Shown here one piece after another: positions 51,254 to 59,408 of a DNA stretch of 64,000 bases. A program made the translations under genes and the position numbers. The notes below the pieces were generated by a model. The model saw only the letters and a program-made list of their open reading frames with translations, was not told the DNA's origin and did no database searches. The stretch comes from Blautia glucerasea (GTDB lineage: Bacteria; Bacillota; Clostridia; Lachnospirales; Lachnospiraceae), in NCBI RefSeq assembly GCF_020537505.1, contig NZ_JAJBMO010000005.1, forward strand, positions 124,001 to 188,000, read 5' to 3'. The first letter of the stretch is position 1; the number at the start of each line of letters is the position of its first letter.

Positions 51254-51606
51254 AAAACCAGCAAAAAAAGGTCTCACCAAACTGATTTCACTCAATTCGG
51301 TAAGACCTTTTTATGTTGGTCAAAATAATATTTACCTGATAACCTTCGGCTCACGCAAGAATAAATGCATGGTTGCCAGTGTTATCATTTTGTTATCAAA
51401 TAGAACCTTGATACCCCTCAAACGCCCTGTTTATGCGGGTTCGCAGATTTTTTTCATTATTCAAACTCCTCGGCGGATAATTTGCACTGGCTGCTTTTCT
51501 ATGATTTTTATTGATTTTATTATTCTCATTTCTCAAAATTTCTTCTTGTATTTGTGTCAATCCAAATTTTTAGAGCCAAAAAAGAGCCAAAATATCATCA
51601 AAATTA
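51254..51606. other. Gene-free right end of E2 and left end of E3
   Basis: Holds a terminator (AAAGGTCT near 51270 facing AGACCTTT near 51304, then T5) after the XRE gene, and the att junction (51381-51590). No gene. Confidence 0.7.
51381..51590. other. att junction E2/E3 with integrase arm-type repeats
   Basis: Core TATTCAAACTC at 51458-51468. Left: GTTATCA at 51381 and 51392 (11-base period), 59 bases from the core, the E2 right arm. Right: AGAGCCAA at 51572 and 51583 (11-base period), starting 104 bases from the core, the E3 left arm. Confidence 0.8.
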
Positions 51607-52179
51607 TTAAGTTTCTTCCTTTTTTTGAGCATACGCTTCCCAAAACTCACAGTCTTGTTGCAATCTATCTATTTTTTCTTTTAGCTGTTCGAGTTCTATA
51701 TCACGATCTTTGCAGCATGTTGATGGAGGAATTACCTTCTTTAACCCACCATGATTTTTATCAGGATACAAATTATGCTGTGGATCAAACCAGATTACAT
51801 AGAAGATATTATCGGAAAAAATCCCATGAATTCCTCCTTTACTTATGGATATTCTTATCTGCCACATATCTTCTAACAAGATATTAGGCGGAAGCTTGCA
51901 TGGGGGCTTCGCATCTTCATGTCGATGAATCCGAAATGGAGATGTTTTTCCAGAATATTTCCCAGCATATATATCCTTTAGCTCTATTCCTGATACCTTT
52001 TGCATTGTATCAAATAAATCCGCAGCCCAATTTTGACATGTACCATCCAAATTAAAATATTCATTTTTTTCAACAGCTTCGAACGAAAACAAGACTTTTT
52101 CTTGCTTATTCTCTATTGCGATATTGTTTGGCGTAATTCTCGTCTCTTTTTTTGCTTTTGCCTGCGGTATTTTCTTCAT
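51607..52179 (-). CDS. Candidate toxin partner of the Panacea antitoxin
   Basis: A 190-residue protein that I do not recognise. A central alpha/beta domain has GKTSPFRIHRHEDAKPPC, WQIRISISKGGIHGIFSDN and IFYVIWFDPQHNLYPD, a pattern that recalls small RNase-type toxin folds but is not diagnostic; a C-terminal coiled coil follows (about 150-188). It starts directly after the Panacea gene stop, the position where toxins of PanA systems are found. Toxicity is inferred from context. Confidence 0.6.
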   Translation of the reverse strand: MKKIPQAKAKKETRITPNNIAIENKQEKVLFSFEAVEKNEYFNLDGTCQNWAADLFDTMQKVSGIELKDIYAGKYSGKTSPFRIHRHEDAKPPCKLPPNILLEDMWQIRISISKGGIHGIFSDNIFYVIWFDPQHNLYPDKNHGGLKKVIPPSTCCKDRDIELEQLKEKIDRLQQDCEFWEAYAQKKEET

Positions 52180-52719
52180 TTATACCATCATCTTTCTGTA
52201 AAACGCTTTCATGCTTTCTTCAGATATCTCATTACTGCAATTTTCCCATGGTTTACAATCTCCCCTTGCCTCTATCCATGGAGTCTCTTGATGATTAATC
52301 CTTTCAAGATCATCTCCTGTTAAATGACCATAAGAAGCATATATTTCCTTTGCAAATGAAAGAAATTCCTCAGGAATTTCTTGAATATTAGTAAATTTAG
52401 GAATATCGCTATATCCATATTGTTTGTATTTTTGATATAACGCAGGTTGAACTGCTCCATGGACCCATGCTTGAAACTGCTCCGAAATCAAATTACAATC
52501 ATAAAGTGCTAAATACCATGCTTTTGCATAATAACAAAGTTTTTGTAATTTTTTATTTGTCATTTTAGAAATTGACAAAAATGCTTTTGCCAATGCAAAA
52601 ATATCCCCAGACTTGTTCATAGTAGTAAAGTCGTATTCCATTACATTGTTTTTCTTTTCTGTCTCTACTTGAATGTTATTATTATTTGCAGTAAACGAAA
52701 AAGAAATTTTAGGTTTCAT
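52180..52719 (-). CDS. Panacea-domain (SocA-like) antitoxin
   Basis: A 179-residue protein. From about residue 45 it has the Panacea/DUF4065 domain: MTNKKLQKLCYYAKAWYLAL, FQAWVHGAVQPALYQKYKQY and LTGDDLERINHQETPW. Panacea proteins are known antitoxins that neutralise many unrelated toxins. The N-terminal 40 residues are a separate extension. Its ATG overlaps the stop of the gene before it by one base, and the next gene follows without a gap, so the three genes are one operon. Confidence 0.82.
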   Translation of the reverse strand: MKPKISFSFTANNNNIQVETEKKNNVMEYDFTTMNKSGDIFALAKAFLSISKMTNKKLQKLCYYAKAWYLALYDCNLISEQFQAWVHGAVQPALYQKYKQYGYSDIPKFTNIQEIPEEFLSFAKEIYASYGHLTGDDLERINHQETPWIEARGDCKPWENCSNEISEESMKAFYRKMMV

Positions 52720-53120
52720 TATTCATTTTTCCCCTTTACATAAATGCTTTTTTCTTTTAACAAATCGCCATCTACAGTTATTTTTATAGTATATTCACCA
52801 GAAACTTTTAAATTAACATTATTCCAATCCATAGCGATATTTATACCTTTATATTTTTGCGGCAAATTACTTTCTTCATTCATCGCTGGAAGTGGACTTT
52901 CTACATGTACTACATTTTCATCTGCAGGGCTTACAAAATCTACCATCAATTGATGCCCCGAAGAAGAATCAATATCCAACAAAGTAATGATAACAGAAAA
53001 TGTAAACAGTCCTGGTATATATTCAGGAGTTAATGCAGTTAATATTGTCGTAGCACAGGCTCCTTGGCCTTCAATATTCGTTGCTCTAAGACAAAAAATC
53101 ACATCCGATACATTTGCCAT
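52719..53120 (-). CDS. DUF6941-like protein, first gene of the Panacea operon
   Basis: A 133-residue beta-rich protein (DVIFCLRATNIEGQGACATT, LFTFSVIITLLDIDSSSGHQ, then IAMDWNNVNLKVSGEYTIKI), an immunoglobulin-like pattern similar to DUF6941 proteins. No enzyme motif. The ATG at 53118-53120 has GGAGG seven bases before it. A third component in a Panacea toxin-antitoxin operon is unusual and may be an adaptor or sensor. Confidence 0.6.
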   Translation of the reverse strand: MANVSDVIFCLRATNIEGQGACATTILTALTPEYIPGLFTFSVIITLLDIDSSSGHQLMVDFVSPADENVVHVESPLPAMNEESNLPQKYKGINIAMDWNNVNLKVSGEYTIKITVDGDLLKEKSIYVKGKNE

Positions 53121-53165
53121 AATTTTTCCTCCATTCCTAAATATGAACTCTGCTTTAACATGGCA

Positions 53166-53208
53166 TAGTAACAATGTTACTATAACCTTTAGTTCCGTTT
53201 TAAAACAA
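53166..53208 (-). promoter_or_regulatory. Promoter and palindromic operator of the Panacea operon
   Basis: On the minus strand: TTGTTT (53203-53208), 18-base spacer, TATAGT (53179-53184). A perfect 17-base palindrome TAGTAACAATGTTACTA (53166-53182) overlaps the -10 and the start point, fitting autorepression as in type II toxin-antitoxin systems. Confidence 0.65.
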
Positions 53209-53345
53209 ATTTAGTAAGTTTATATGGTAAAATATTATAATTAAAAACGTATGACGTCGCAAGTTATTAGGCCATTCTGACACATAACTTTCAATTAAAT
53301 TTTTATGAAAATCTTCAACTATATATTTGTCTTTTACACTAAAAA

Positions 53346-53681
53346 CTAACGTTTCTTATTACCCGTAATATTCATACCTTGAGAAATTTGTTTTTTAACC
53401 TCTGGCATCTTCATTGCCTCTGAAATGAGTGTATTCATCATATCACTGCCCAATTGATTTTCAAATTGTTTTTGTTGTAATTCCAGTTGATGTTTATGCT
53501 CCAACTCTAATTTATCAATTTCCAGTTTATGCTTTTCTTTTTCATTTTCCAAATCTAACTCATAAGTTTTTTCGAGTTTCCTAATATCTTCTTTACTCTG
53601 TCTTCTCGCAACTGCATAGCTTGTAAATCCAGAAATCAAAGCACAAACTACTGAAACTATGTACGGTAAATAATTTTCCAT
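53346..53681 (-). CDS. Membrane-anchored coiled-coil protein
   Basis: A 111-residue protein with one N-terminal helix (YLPYIVSVVCALISGFTSYA), then a coiled coil of about 55 residues rich in Lys/Glu/Leu/Gln and a short MNTLISEAMKMPEV tail. GAGGTG stands before the ATG. Cargo of E3; function unknown, not clearly part of the Panacea operon (a 225-base gap with its own promoter separates them). Confidence 0.6.
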   Translation of the reverse strand: MENYLPYIVSVVCALISGFTSYAVARRQSKEDIRKLEKTYELDLENEKEKHKLEIDKLELEHKHQLELQQKQFENQLGSDMMNTLISEAMKMPEVKKQISQGMNITGNKKR

Positions 53682-53731
53682 GCAAAATCACCTCGTATCA
53701 CAAATATTTTTTAGAAACATAGGAACAGATA

Positions 53732-54148
53732 TTACCTGCCCCTATGCTTCTCTTTCCTTTTCTGCTGTTTCAGTTCAAACTGCCGCTGTTTCTCTGCCTC
53801 TCGTTGTTCCCGGCTCACAGTCTTGCGCTCAGTTTTCAACTGCTCCTGTTGCAATTTCAAAGCCTGCTGCGATTTTGTACCTATTCCAGTATTCTGTACC
53901 TGTTTTCGAACTTCTCGCTGTATCCGTTTTGGATTACGCCCAGTCTCCTTTACATCAGTTGCCACAGCCGGACTAAATCTTAGCTGATAGTATTTTTTCA
54001 AGACAAAATCATATACCTCATAGTCTTTTGGTTCCGCCCCAAACGTAATCTTGCATACAGAGAGTTTTCCATCCGATATACATTCAAAAACACCTACCCA
54101 AAATGAGTCTTCAAAAAATACTGTCAATCTGCCTGATACTTTGTCCAT
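53732..54148 (-). CDS. yjdF: YjdF family protein
   Basis: A 138-residue member of the YjdF (DUF2992) family: LTVFFEDSFWVGVFECISDG, ITFGAEPKDYEVYDFVLKKY and a basic tail ending EKHRGR, with the RNPKRIQREVRKQ block. Function unknown; family members are often controlled by the azaaromatic-sensing yjdF riboswitch, and a structured leader with a matching anti-Shine-Dalgarno lies upstream here. Confidence 0.9.
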   Translation of the reverse strand: MDKVSGRLTVFFEDSFWVGVFECISDGKLSVCKITFGAEPKDYEVYDFVLKKYYQLRFSPAVATDVKETGRNPKRIQREVRKQVQNTGIGTKSQQALKLQQEQLKTERKTVSREQREAEKQRQFELKQQKRKEKHRGR

Positions 54149-54155
54149 GACAATT

Positions 54156-54285
54156 CCTCCTTAAATGATTGTGATGAACAAAGAACGGACGACCCTAAGG
54201 AGGGAGGGTTACTTACACCAGATGGTGCGGCCGGGCTACCTACCGACTCTATAAGAGATTATCTCTTACATTGCGTTTTTATCTT
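54156..54285 (-). ncRNA. Candidate yjdF riboswitch
   Basis: In the leader of yjdF. On the minus strand there is a TAAGAGA/TCTCTTA hairpin (54252-54268), a GC-rich core (GTAGCCCGGCCGCACC, CCATCTGG), then CCTCCTTA (54196-54203), the exact complement of the TAAGGAGG ribosome site at 54156-54163, which suggests control of translation. I cannot confirm the consensus fold by eye. Confidence 0.55.
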
Positions 54286-54359
54286 TGCCCTTTGATTTTA
54301 CCACATAATCAACTTATTATCCACAAGAATCAAACCACGAAAGTACTCTAAATGTTTCT

Positions 54360-55673
54360 TCATCTCTCCCCTCTGTCTATCTTCCTTTTCTGCCTCTGCT
54401 TTTGCATTCTCTGTACTTCTTCCAGGCTTTTCTCCTTTTGAACAATCGATTTAACGGTATCTCGTCCTAACACCCGTTCTACCCGGTTAAAATCTCCCAG
54501 TCTTTCCTTCAGTGCCCTATTCTCATTCCAAAGTTCCTCTACACGATCTGTAAGAGAATTAACCTTACTCCATGCCCTCTCGTATGACCTCTGCATATCA
54601 CTAAATCTTCTGGCAAGATCGAGGTAAGCCCGGTATATCGACCGCAGTACTGTCACAATCTTCTTAATCAGCGGCTTTGCCTTTTTCTCTCTATAGGATT
54701 TCCCCGTTTCCAGCGTTCCCGCCTCCGGCAATACCTCTTCCGGATCAGCAGTATATTTCTCTGCAAACCGCTCCATCTCTTTTACCATAGGGGCGATCTC
54801 CGTCAGCTTTTTCTCATATTGTGCCGCCATTTTCTTTGCCTGTTCTGCCTGCTTATCGGCTTTTTCACGGCTCTCCTGTGCTGAAAAGATATCTTTCTCA
54901 ACGTTCTCCAACTGATCAAGATATTTTGCATTGACTTCCTGCATGATAACATTGTGCTCTTCTAACTCAGCTTTTTGTTTCTCAAGCGCAGACACTTCTT
55001 TTGCCCGTTCTTGTTTTTCAAAATCCAATAGAGACAGATGCTTTTCATGTGTGCCTTTCTGCGCCCACTCAATCCCATGCTCCAGCATAATTGAGGCAAG
55101 CTGCTGCTTTTCAGCCACCACCCACTGATTTAATTCTGTCTCACGTCTTGTTCCACCTTTAAAACCAAGGGCTGACAATGCCTGTTTCAAAGATACTCTC
55201 GTATCCAGCCCACGTTTACTTCCAGTTGTATATGGCACAAAATCTATATGCAGATGGGGCGTTGCCTCGTCCATATGGAGATGAGCCGAGAACACCCTTA
55301 ATGTAGGATTTTTTCTCTGGAAATCCTGCATATATTCACCCAGTATCTTTGCCGCCAGCCGTCCTTCTTCTGTTTCCGCTCCCATTGTATCCCTATCGCC
55401 AATCTGCAGAATGATCTCATGAAATGGCTTCTCCTGTTTCCCAGCGCGGATTTTTTCATAATAGTCATCAATCCGGCGGTCGTTCCTCGTCTGTTTTTCA
55501 TTATAACGGGCTAAAGCTTCATCAAATAATTCATGATAAACGTCTTTGATATTTTCATTGCAGTATTCCACATTCAGATAACTTCTCTCTGGATCTGTAT
55601 TCTTCGCATGGAATTTTCTGCTGTTATGGTTGACAGAACCTTTCCCTGTCATAAAACTGATCGTTCTCTTCAA
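54360..55673 (-). CDS. MobV-type relaxase (Pre/Mob family)
   Basis: A 437-residue relaxase homologous to the E2 one: MKRTISFMTGKGSVNHNSRK start, HMDEATPHLHIDFVPY metal site, long coiled coil from about residue 225 to 330 and another near 360-430. The start is a TTG (55671-55673) with GGAG five bases before it. It would act on the oriT-like sequence just upstream. Confidence 0.87.
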   Translation of the reverse strand: MKRTISFMTGKGSVNHNSRKFHAKNTDPERSYLNVEYCNENIKDVYHELFDEALARYNEKQTRNDRRIDDYYEKIRAGKQEKPFHEIILQIGDRDTMGAETEEGRLAAKILGEYMQDFQRKNPTLRVFSAHLHMDEATPHLHIDFVPYTTGSKRGLDTRVSLKQALSALGFKGGTRRETELNQWVVAEKQQLASIMLEHGIEWAQKGTHEKHLSLLDFEKQERAKEVSALEKQKAELEEHNVIMQEVNAKYLDQLENVEKDIFSAQESREKADKQAEQAKKMAAQYEKKLTEIAPMVKEMERFAEKYTADPEEVLPEAGTLETGKSYREKKAKPLIKKIVTVLRSIYRAYLDLARRFSDMQRSYERAWSKVNSLTDRVEELWNENRALKERLGDFNRVERVLGRDTVKSIVQKEKSLEEVQRMQKQRQKRKIDRGER

Positions 55674-55706
55674 TAACTCTCCTCTCTCCCTGTTCGGGTG
55701 TAATCA

Positions 55707-55805
55707 GCGCCGGATACGGCGCATAGGCTTTGTTACTTTCGCCGAAAGTAACGCAAAAGCACTTTTGACAGCCGTTCCGTCCATCAAAGGCTGCCTTTGC
55801 GCCCT
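55707..55805 (-). other. Candidate oriT of E3
   Basis: GCGCCGGATACGGCG, then GTTACTTTC/GAAAGTAAC (55732-55740 with 55744-55752), then GCAAAAGCACTTTTGACAGC and TCCGTCCATCAAA. The same order as in E2 (45386-45480). Confidence 0.6.
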
Positions 55806-55875
55806 CCGGGGGGGCAAGACGTCCGGGGGACGTCTGTTCTGCACCGACCGAAGCGGAGCGTAGACCTTTTCCGTC

Positions 55876-56115
55876 CTATGGACGGAGCGGCTGTTCCTGC
55901 CGCCCTGCTCCCGCTGCTATCGCTTTTCGTATTGCGGATACCACATTTGCCACTGTGCTTTCCTCCCATCCTGAAAGCCATACCAACGTCCGCATTTCTC
56001 CTTTTGTCAGTTCAATCTCTCCAAAAATTTCATTGAGCATAGCAATCTGTCTCGTCTCCATCTCATAAAATTTTTCATTGACATTCCGTGCTCCACGTTC
56101 CGGCTGGATAATCAT
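55876..56115 (-). CDS. Small conserved element protein
   Basis: A 79-residue helical protein (VNEKFYEMETRQIAMLNEIF, then GEMRTLVWLSGWEESTVANV). Start at 56113-56115 after GGAAGGAGG. It takes the place that DUF5348 has in E2, but is not related. Its 3' end is GC-rich. Function unknown; the WLSGWEESTV part resembles a helix-turn-helix. Confidence 0.65.
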   Translation of the reverse strand: MIIQPERGARNVNEKFYEMETRQIAMLNEIFGEIELTKGEMRTLVWLSGWEESTVANVVSAIRKAIAAGAGRQEQPLRP

Positions 56116-56189
56116 AAAATCCCTCCTTCCGCCTTGTCCGCTATCACAGGAGCGTGCCACGCTCCTGTCTTATATCATCAAAGAAAACT

Positions 56190-56423
56190 TTACCAGCGGA
56201 AACTGTTCGGTATCCCCCGCCTGTCCAGATATTCCTGCCGAGCTTTCTCCCGTTCTTCCTCTGTTGGCGCAGTCTTAGACTTCCCATATAACTCACGTAA
56301 CACCAGTGCATCCAGTTTTTTCTCCAATCCTATCTTTATCTCACCCTCATGGCTGTTGTCCTCCATCAGATGATAATGAATCAGTTGTACAAACAATTCC
56401 TGCGGTATCTGTACCTGTTTCAT
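56190..56423 (-). CDS. Small conserved element protein
   Basis: A 77-residue homologue of the E2 protein at 47494: VQIPQELFVQLIHYHLMEDN, then SKTAPTEEEREKARQEYLDR and GIPNSFRW. The C-terminal half is nearly identical between the two elements. Function unknown. Confidence 0.8.
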   Translation of the reverse strand: MKQVQIPQELFVQLIHYHLMEDNSHEGEIKIGLEKKLDALVLRELYGKSKTAPTEEEREKARQEYLDRRGIPNSFRW

Positions 56424-56489
56424 CCAAATCTCCTTTCAAGGTGGCAACATTACCCATTCCTAGAGAAATGGTAATCTTGCCATGTTGAT

Positions 56490-57488
56490 TTATTGTTCCG
56501 GCAATACCCACGACCAGTGTCCGCCGGGTTTTATCGACTGGATGCCTAGAGCCTTCTTCGCATTCCAGAGTGTTTTCCCTTTAATGCCACGCCTTGCCGC
56601 CTCTTTAAGGATTACATTTTGTTCAACTGCCCCTTCCGCCAATATCTCCAGCAGGAACTCTTTCGCCTCTTTTATTTTCTGTCCACGGTTATTGCCGTTC
56701 AGCAGATCGTCCGCACTGATGTCATATTCCCCGCTCCACTCAAATCCGTTTTCTTTGTCCAAACGGAAGGCGATTGATTTTCCCTCTGGTGCAAGGGAGC
56801 TTTTTACATGGCAAACTACTCTTGTTTCCGGCTCGTTCTTCACACGCCCTACGATCAGAACGCTCCTTGCCGCAGCCTGAAAGTCAATGGAGCCAAGCCC
56901 CCTGTATGAAGATTTTCCGGTGCTGTTCTTGTTCATATGACCGATCAGGACAATCGCACAGTGATATTTTTCCGCCAGCACAGATACCCGTTTCATCAGT
57001 GGACGGATTTCATTTGCCCGGTGCATGTCTACTTCCGCTCCAAGAAAACTCTGAATCGGATCTAAGACTACAAGACGGGCGTCTGTCTGCTGGATTGCCT
57101 GTTCCAGACGTTCATCTAACATTGTCAACGGCTGTTCACTATCATCAATGACAAGCACTTTGGAACAGTCTGCCCCTGCCGCCAGAAGACGGGGCTTTAT
57201 AGTATCTCCCAGCCCGTCTTCTGCAGTCTGGTAGATCACATTGACTGGCTCGTCTGCCTTTTCTGCGGGTTCTTCCTCTCCGTCTTTTATCGACAGCACA
57301 GGCTCGCCTTTTGTCAGCTTTGCTATGATCTGTAACACCATTGTTGTTTTCCCCTCTCCAGGATCTCCCTGTATGATTGTGACTTTCCCATACGGGATGA
57401 ATGGATAGAGCAGCCATTCCACCTGCTCTACCGCTACGTTTTCCATGTTAATCAATCGTAGTTCAGTTTTTGATTTTTTATTCTGCAT
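56490..57488 (-). CDS. RepA-like AAA ATPase
   Basis: A 332-residue ATPase close to the E2 one: Walker A GDPGEGKTTM, Walker B LVVLDPIQSFLG, GHMNKNSTGKSSYRG, and a helix-rich C-terminus with GIKGKTLWNAKKALGI. It lacks the 20-residue acidic insert of the E2 protein. Confidence 0.87.
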   Translation of the reverse strand: MQNKKSKTELRLINMENVAVEQVEWLLYPFIPYGKVTIIQGDPGEGKTTMVLQIIAKLTKGEPVLSIKDGEEEPAEKADEPVNVIYQTAEDGLGDTIKPRLLAAGADCSKVLVIDDSEQPLTMLDERLEQAIQQTDARLVVLDPIQSFLGAEVDMHRANEIRPLMKRVSVLAEKYHCAIVLIGHMNKNSTGKSSYRGLGSIDFQAAARSVLIVGRVKNEPETRVVCHVKSSLAPEGKSIAFRLDKENGFEWSGEYDISADDLLNGNNRGQKIKEAKEFLLEILAEGAVEQNVILKEAARRGIKGKTLWNAKKALGIQSIKPGGHWSWVLPEQ

Positions 57489-57587
57489 TTCAACCTCCCA
57501 CTGTAAAAAATGATTGTCACAAATGGGAACCTCTGTTATACTCGTATTGTGATAGTTGATAACAGAAATTTCCCAGTTATCACAGCC

Positions 57588-57965
57588 CTAACAGTTGCCG
57601 CTGTCGGGGCTTTTTTCTTTGTCCTGCCACAGGTAACTTGCGCCATCCAGCAGCCAGATAATCGCCTTCAGCATATCCAAGCAGTCATTTTTCATGTCCT
57701 GCAATCCTTCTTCTGACAGTGTTATTTCTGCCTGTTCAAACTGATCTGTCACTTCACGAATATTTGTCTGCATAATCTTTAATTCCTCTACCAACCGATA
57801 GATCAGCTCTTTCTTTCCAACTACGCATACCCGGTTATAAATACAGGAACGTACAAAATAATCTCTTTTTGACATTCCACTTGCTAAAATCTTTGCTTCA
57901 ATTTCTTCTCTTTCTCTGGTTGAAATCCGAAAGCTGATTGTCGGATACTTATGAACTCCGCTCAT
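57588..57965 (-). CDS. MobC-like relaxosome protein
   Basis: A 125-residue RHH-type protein: YPTISFRISTREREEIEAKI, ASGMSKRDYFVRSCIYNRVC, then helical. Its ATG overlaps the integrase stop by four bases. Expected to bind near oriT with the relaxase. Confidence 0.8.
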   Translation of the reverse strand: MSGVHKYPTISFRISTREREEIEAKILASGMSKRDYFVRSCIYNRVCVVGKKELIYRLVEELKIMQTNIREVTDQFEQAEITLSEEGLQDMKNDCLDMLKAIIWLLDGASYLWQDKEKSPDSGNC

Positions 57966-59026
57966 TCCTCGTCCTCCTTGTTATTTTCAATTTCCAGTCT
58001 GTCCGCAAGTTCTCCCTGTTTGTTGGGATATAAATGCGAATAGGTGTTTAGCGTGGTTTCAATTTTCTCATGCCCCAGCCGATCCGCAATCGCCAATGGA
58101 GTAAAGCCCATTTCCACAAGTAGAGAAGCATGTGAGTGGCGTAAATCATGCAGCCTTATCCGCTTTACACCGGAAGCCTTAATCCCTCTGATAATTTCAT
58201 GTTCCATATAAGACTTTGTAAATCGGAACATTCTCTCATCCGCCATAATCCCGTATAGATGAGACATATAATCCCGTAATTCTTCTGCAAGAAATGGCGG
58301 TATCGTCACGATACGTTTGCTTTTTGGAGTCTTGGGTGGTGTGATAATATCCCTGCCGTCCAGACGCTGATATGATTTATTGATTGAAATTGTGCGTTTT
58401 TCCAAATCAATATCGTTATAGGTCAACGCAAGTAATTCTCCAATCCTCATGCCTGTCCAGTAAAGAAGTAGAAAAGCCATCCTTGCTTCCGGCTTATCTT
58501 CTACAGTTGCAAGAAATCGTTTAAACTCCTGCTTCGTCCAGAACTGTCTTTCTCCGGCGCAGCTTTTCCCTATGCTTCCAGCCTTTCTGCATGGATTATC
58601 CCGCAAATCGTAATATTTTACTGCATAGTTAAAAATAGCAGATAACTGATTGTTTACAGTTTTCAGATAGGTCTGCGAATATCCCTTTTTCATGAGAGCA
58701 TTTTGCCATGCTCGTACATCCGAAGCCTTAATTTCATTCATCTTCTTATTTTTGAAATAAGGAATAATTTTCAGATCAATGATAAACTTCTTTGTCCTCA
58801 TGGTATTTTCACGCAGCCGATGTTCCATATCTTCGTAATAAATCTGAACAAAGTTTTCAAAATTGATGTCCAGATTGCGCTGCTGTTGCTGAAGGAAATC
58901 TCGCTCCCATTGTTCTGCTTCCGCTTTTGTTCTAAAGCCTCTCTTGTTTTTCTTATGACTCACTCCCTGCCAGTCTTTGTAATAAAACTGACTGCGCCAC
59001 ATCTTACCGTCTCTTGTTGCCGGCAT
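57962..59026 (-). CDS. Tyrosine integrase of E3
   Basis: A 354-residue recombinase: arm-binding domain (FYYKDWQGVSHKKNKRGFRT), core-binding domain (VRAWQNALMKKGYSQTYLKT), catalytic TGMRIGELLAL (Arg), LHDLRHSHASLL (His-x-x-Arg), LGHE and Tyr in TYSHLYPN. Probably acts at the cores 51458 and 61021 with AGAGCCA arm repeats. Confidence 0.93.
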   Translation of the reverse strand: MPATRDGKMWRSQFYYKDWQGVSHKKNKRGFRTKAEAEQWERDFLQQQQRNLDINFENFVQIYYEDMEHRLRENTMRTKKFIIDLKIIPYFKNKKMNEIKASDVRAWQNALMKKGYSQTYLKTVNNQLSAIFNYAVKYYDLRDNPCRKAGSIGKSCAGERQFWTKQEFKRFLATVEDKPEARMAFLLLYWTGMRIGELLALTYNDIDLEKRTISINKSYQRLDGRDIITPPKTPKSKRIVTIPPFLAEELRDYMSHLYGIMADERMFRFTKSYMEHEIIRGIKASGVKRIRLHDLRHSHASLLVEMGFTPLAIADRLGHEKIETTLNTYSHLYPNKQGELADRLEIENNKEDEE

Positions 59027-59040
59027 AAAAGACCTCCTCT

Positions 59041-59235
59041 CTACATTGTTACGGTCAAACCGTAAAACTTTTCTTCAAAATACTTTGTTGGAACTTTGCC
59101 GCAGATCGTCCGGTAACCTTTTTCTTTTAATTCTTCGTTTAATCCCCGTATAATCTTATAGGCATAACCTGTTGACACGCCAAGTATCTCCGCTGCTTCT
59201 TCCGCTGTTACATACATTTTTCTTGTTTTCTCCAT
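59041..59235 (-). CDS. Excisionase-like HTH protein of E3
   Basis: A 64-residue protein, MYVTAEEAAEILGVSTGYAY and VPTKYFEEKFYGLTV, homologous to the other four in the window. First gene of the excisionase-integrase operon; 14 bases before the integrase gene. Confidence 0.83.
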   Translation of the reverse strand: MEKTRKMYVTAEEAAEILGVSTGYAYKIIRGLNEELKEKGYRTICGKVPTKYFEEKFYGLTVTM

Positions 59236-59258
59236 TCAGTGTCCTCCTTATTTTTATT

Positions 59259-59315
59259 AGGCACATTTGTGCCTTGTTTCATCCTCATTATATAGGCTCT
59301 TTTGTGCCTTGTCAA
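59259..59315 (-). promoter_or_regulatory. Excisionase-integrase promoter with two operators (E3)
   Basis: On the minus strand: TTGACA (59310-59315), 17 bases, TATAAT (59287-59292). The palindrome AGGCTCTTTTGTGCCT (59294-59309) fills the spacer; a second, AGGCACATTTGTGCCT (59259-59274), lies downstream, 35 bases away. Likely sites for the XRE protein at 59409. Confidence 0.78.
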
Positions 59316-59408
59316 TATAGTTCCTAAATTTTTCTTCCCTATTTCGTTTGAATGTGATAGAATACAAATGTCCCTATTATTTATATTCACTCTGAAAGGA
59401 GTCACCTT

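Larger units (their letters stand above)
39855..51468. mobile_element. E2: integrative mobilizable element, 11.6 kb
   Basis: Bounded by cores at 39855 and 51458. Both ends carry the same GTTATCA repeat pair. Gene order from the right: XRE, excisionase, integrase, MobC-like, RepA-like ATPase, a 77-residue protein, a short ORF cut by an IS, DUF5348, oriT, MobV relaxase, TnpV, then cargo (XRE/membrane pair, Phd/RelE, HEPN-motif protein). All backbone genes look intact except the IS-interrupted ORF. Confidence 0.8.
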
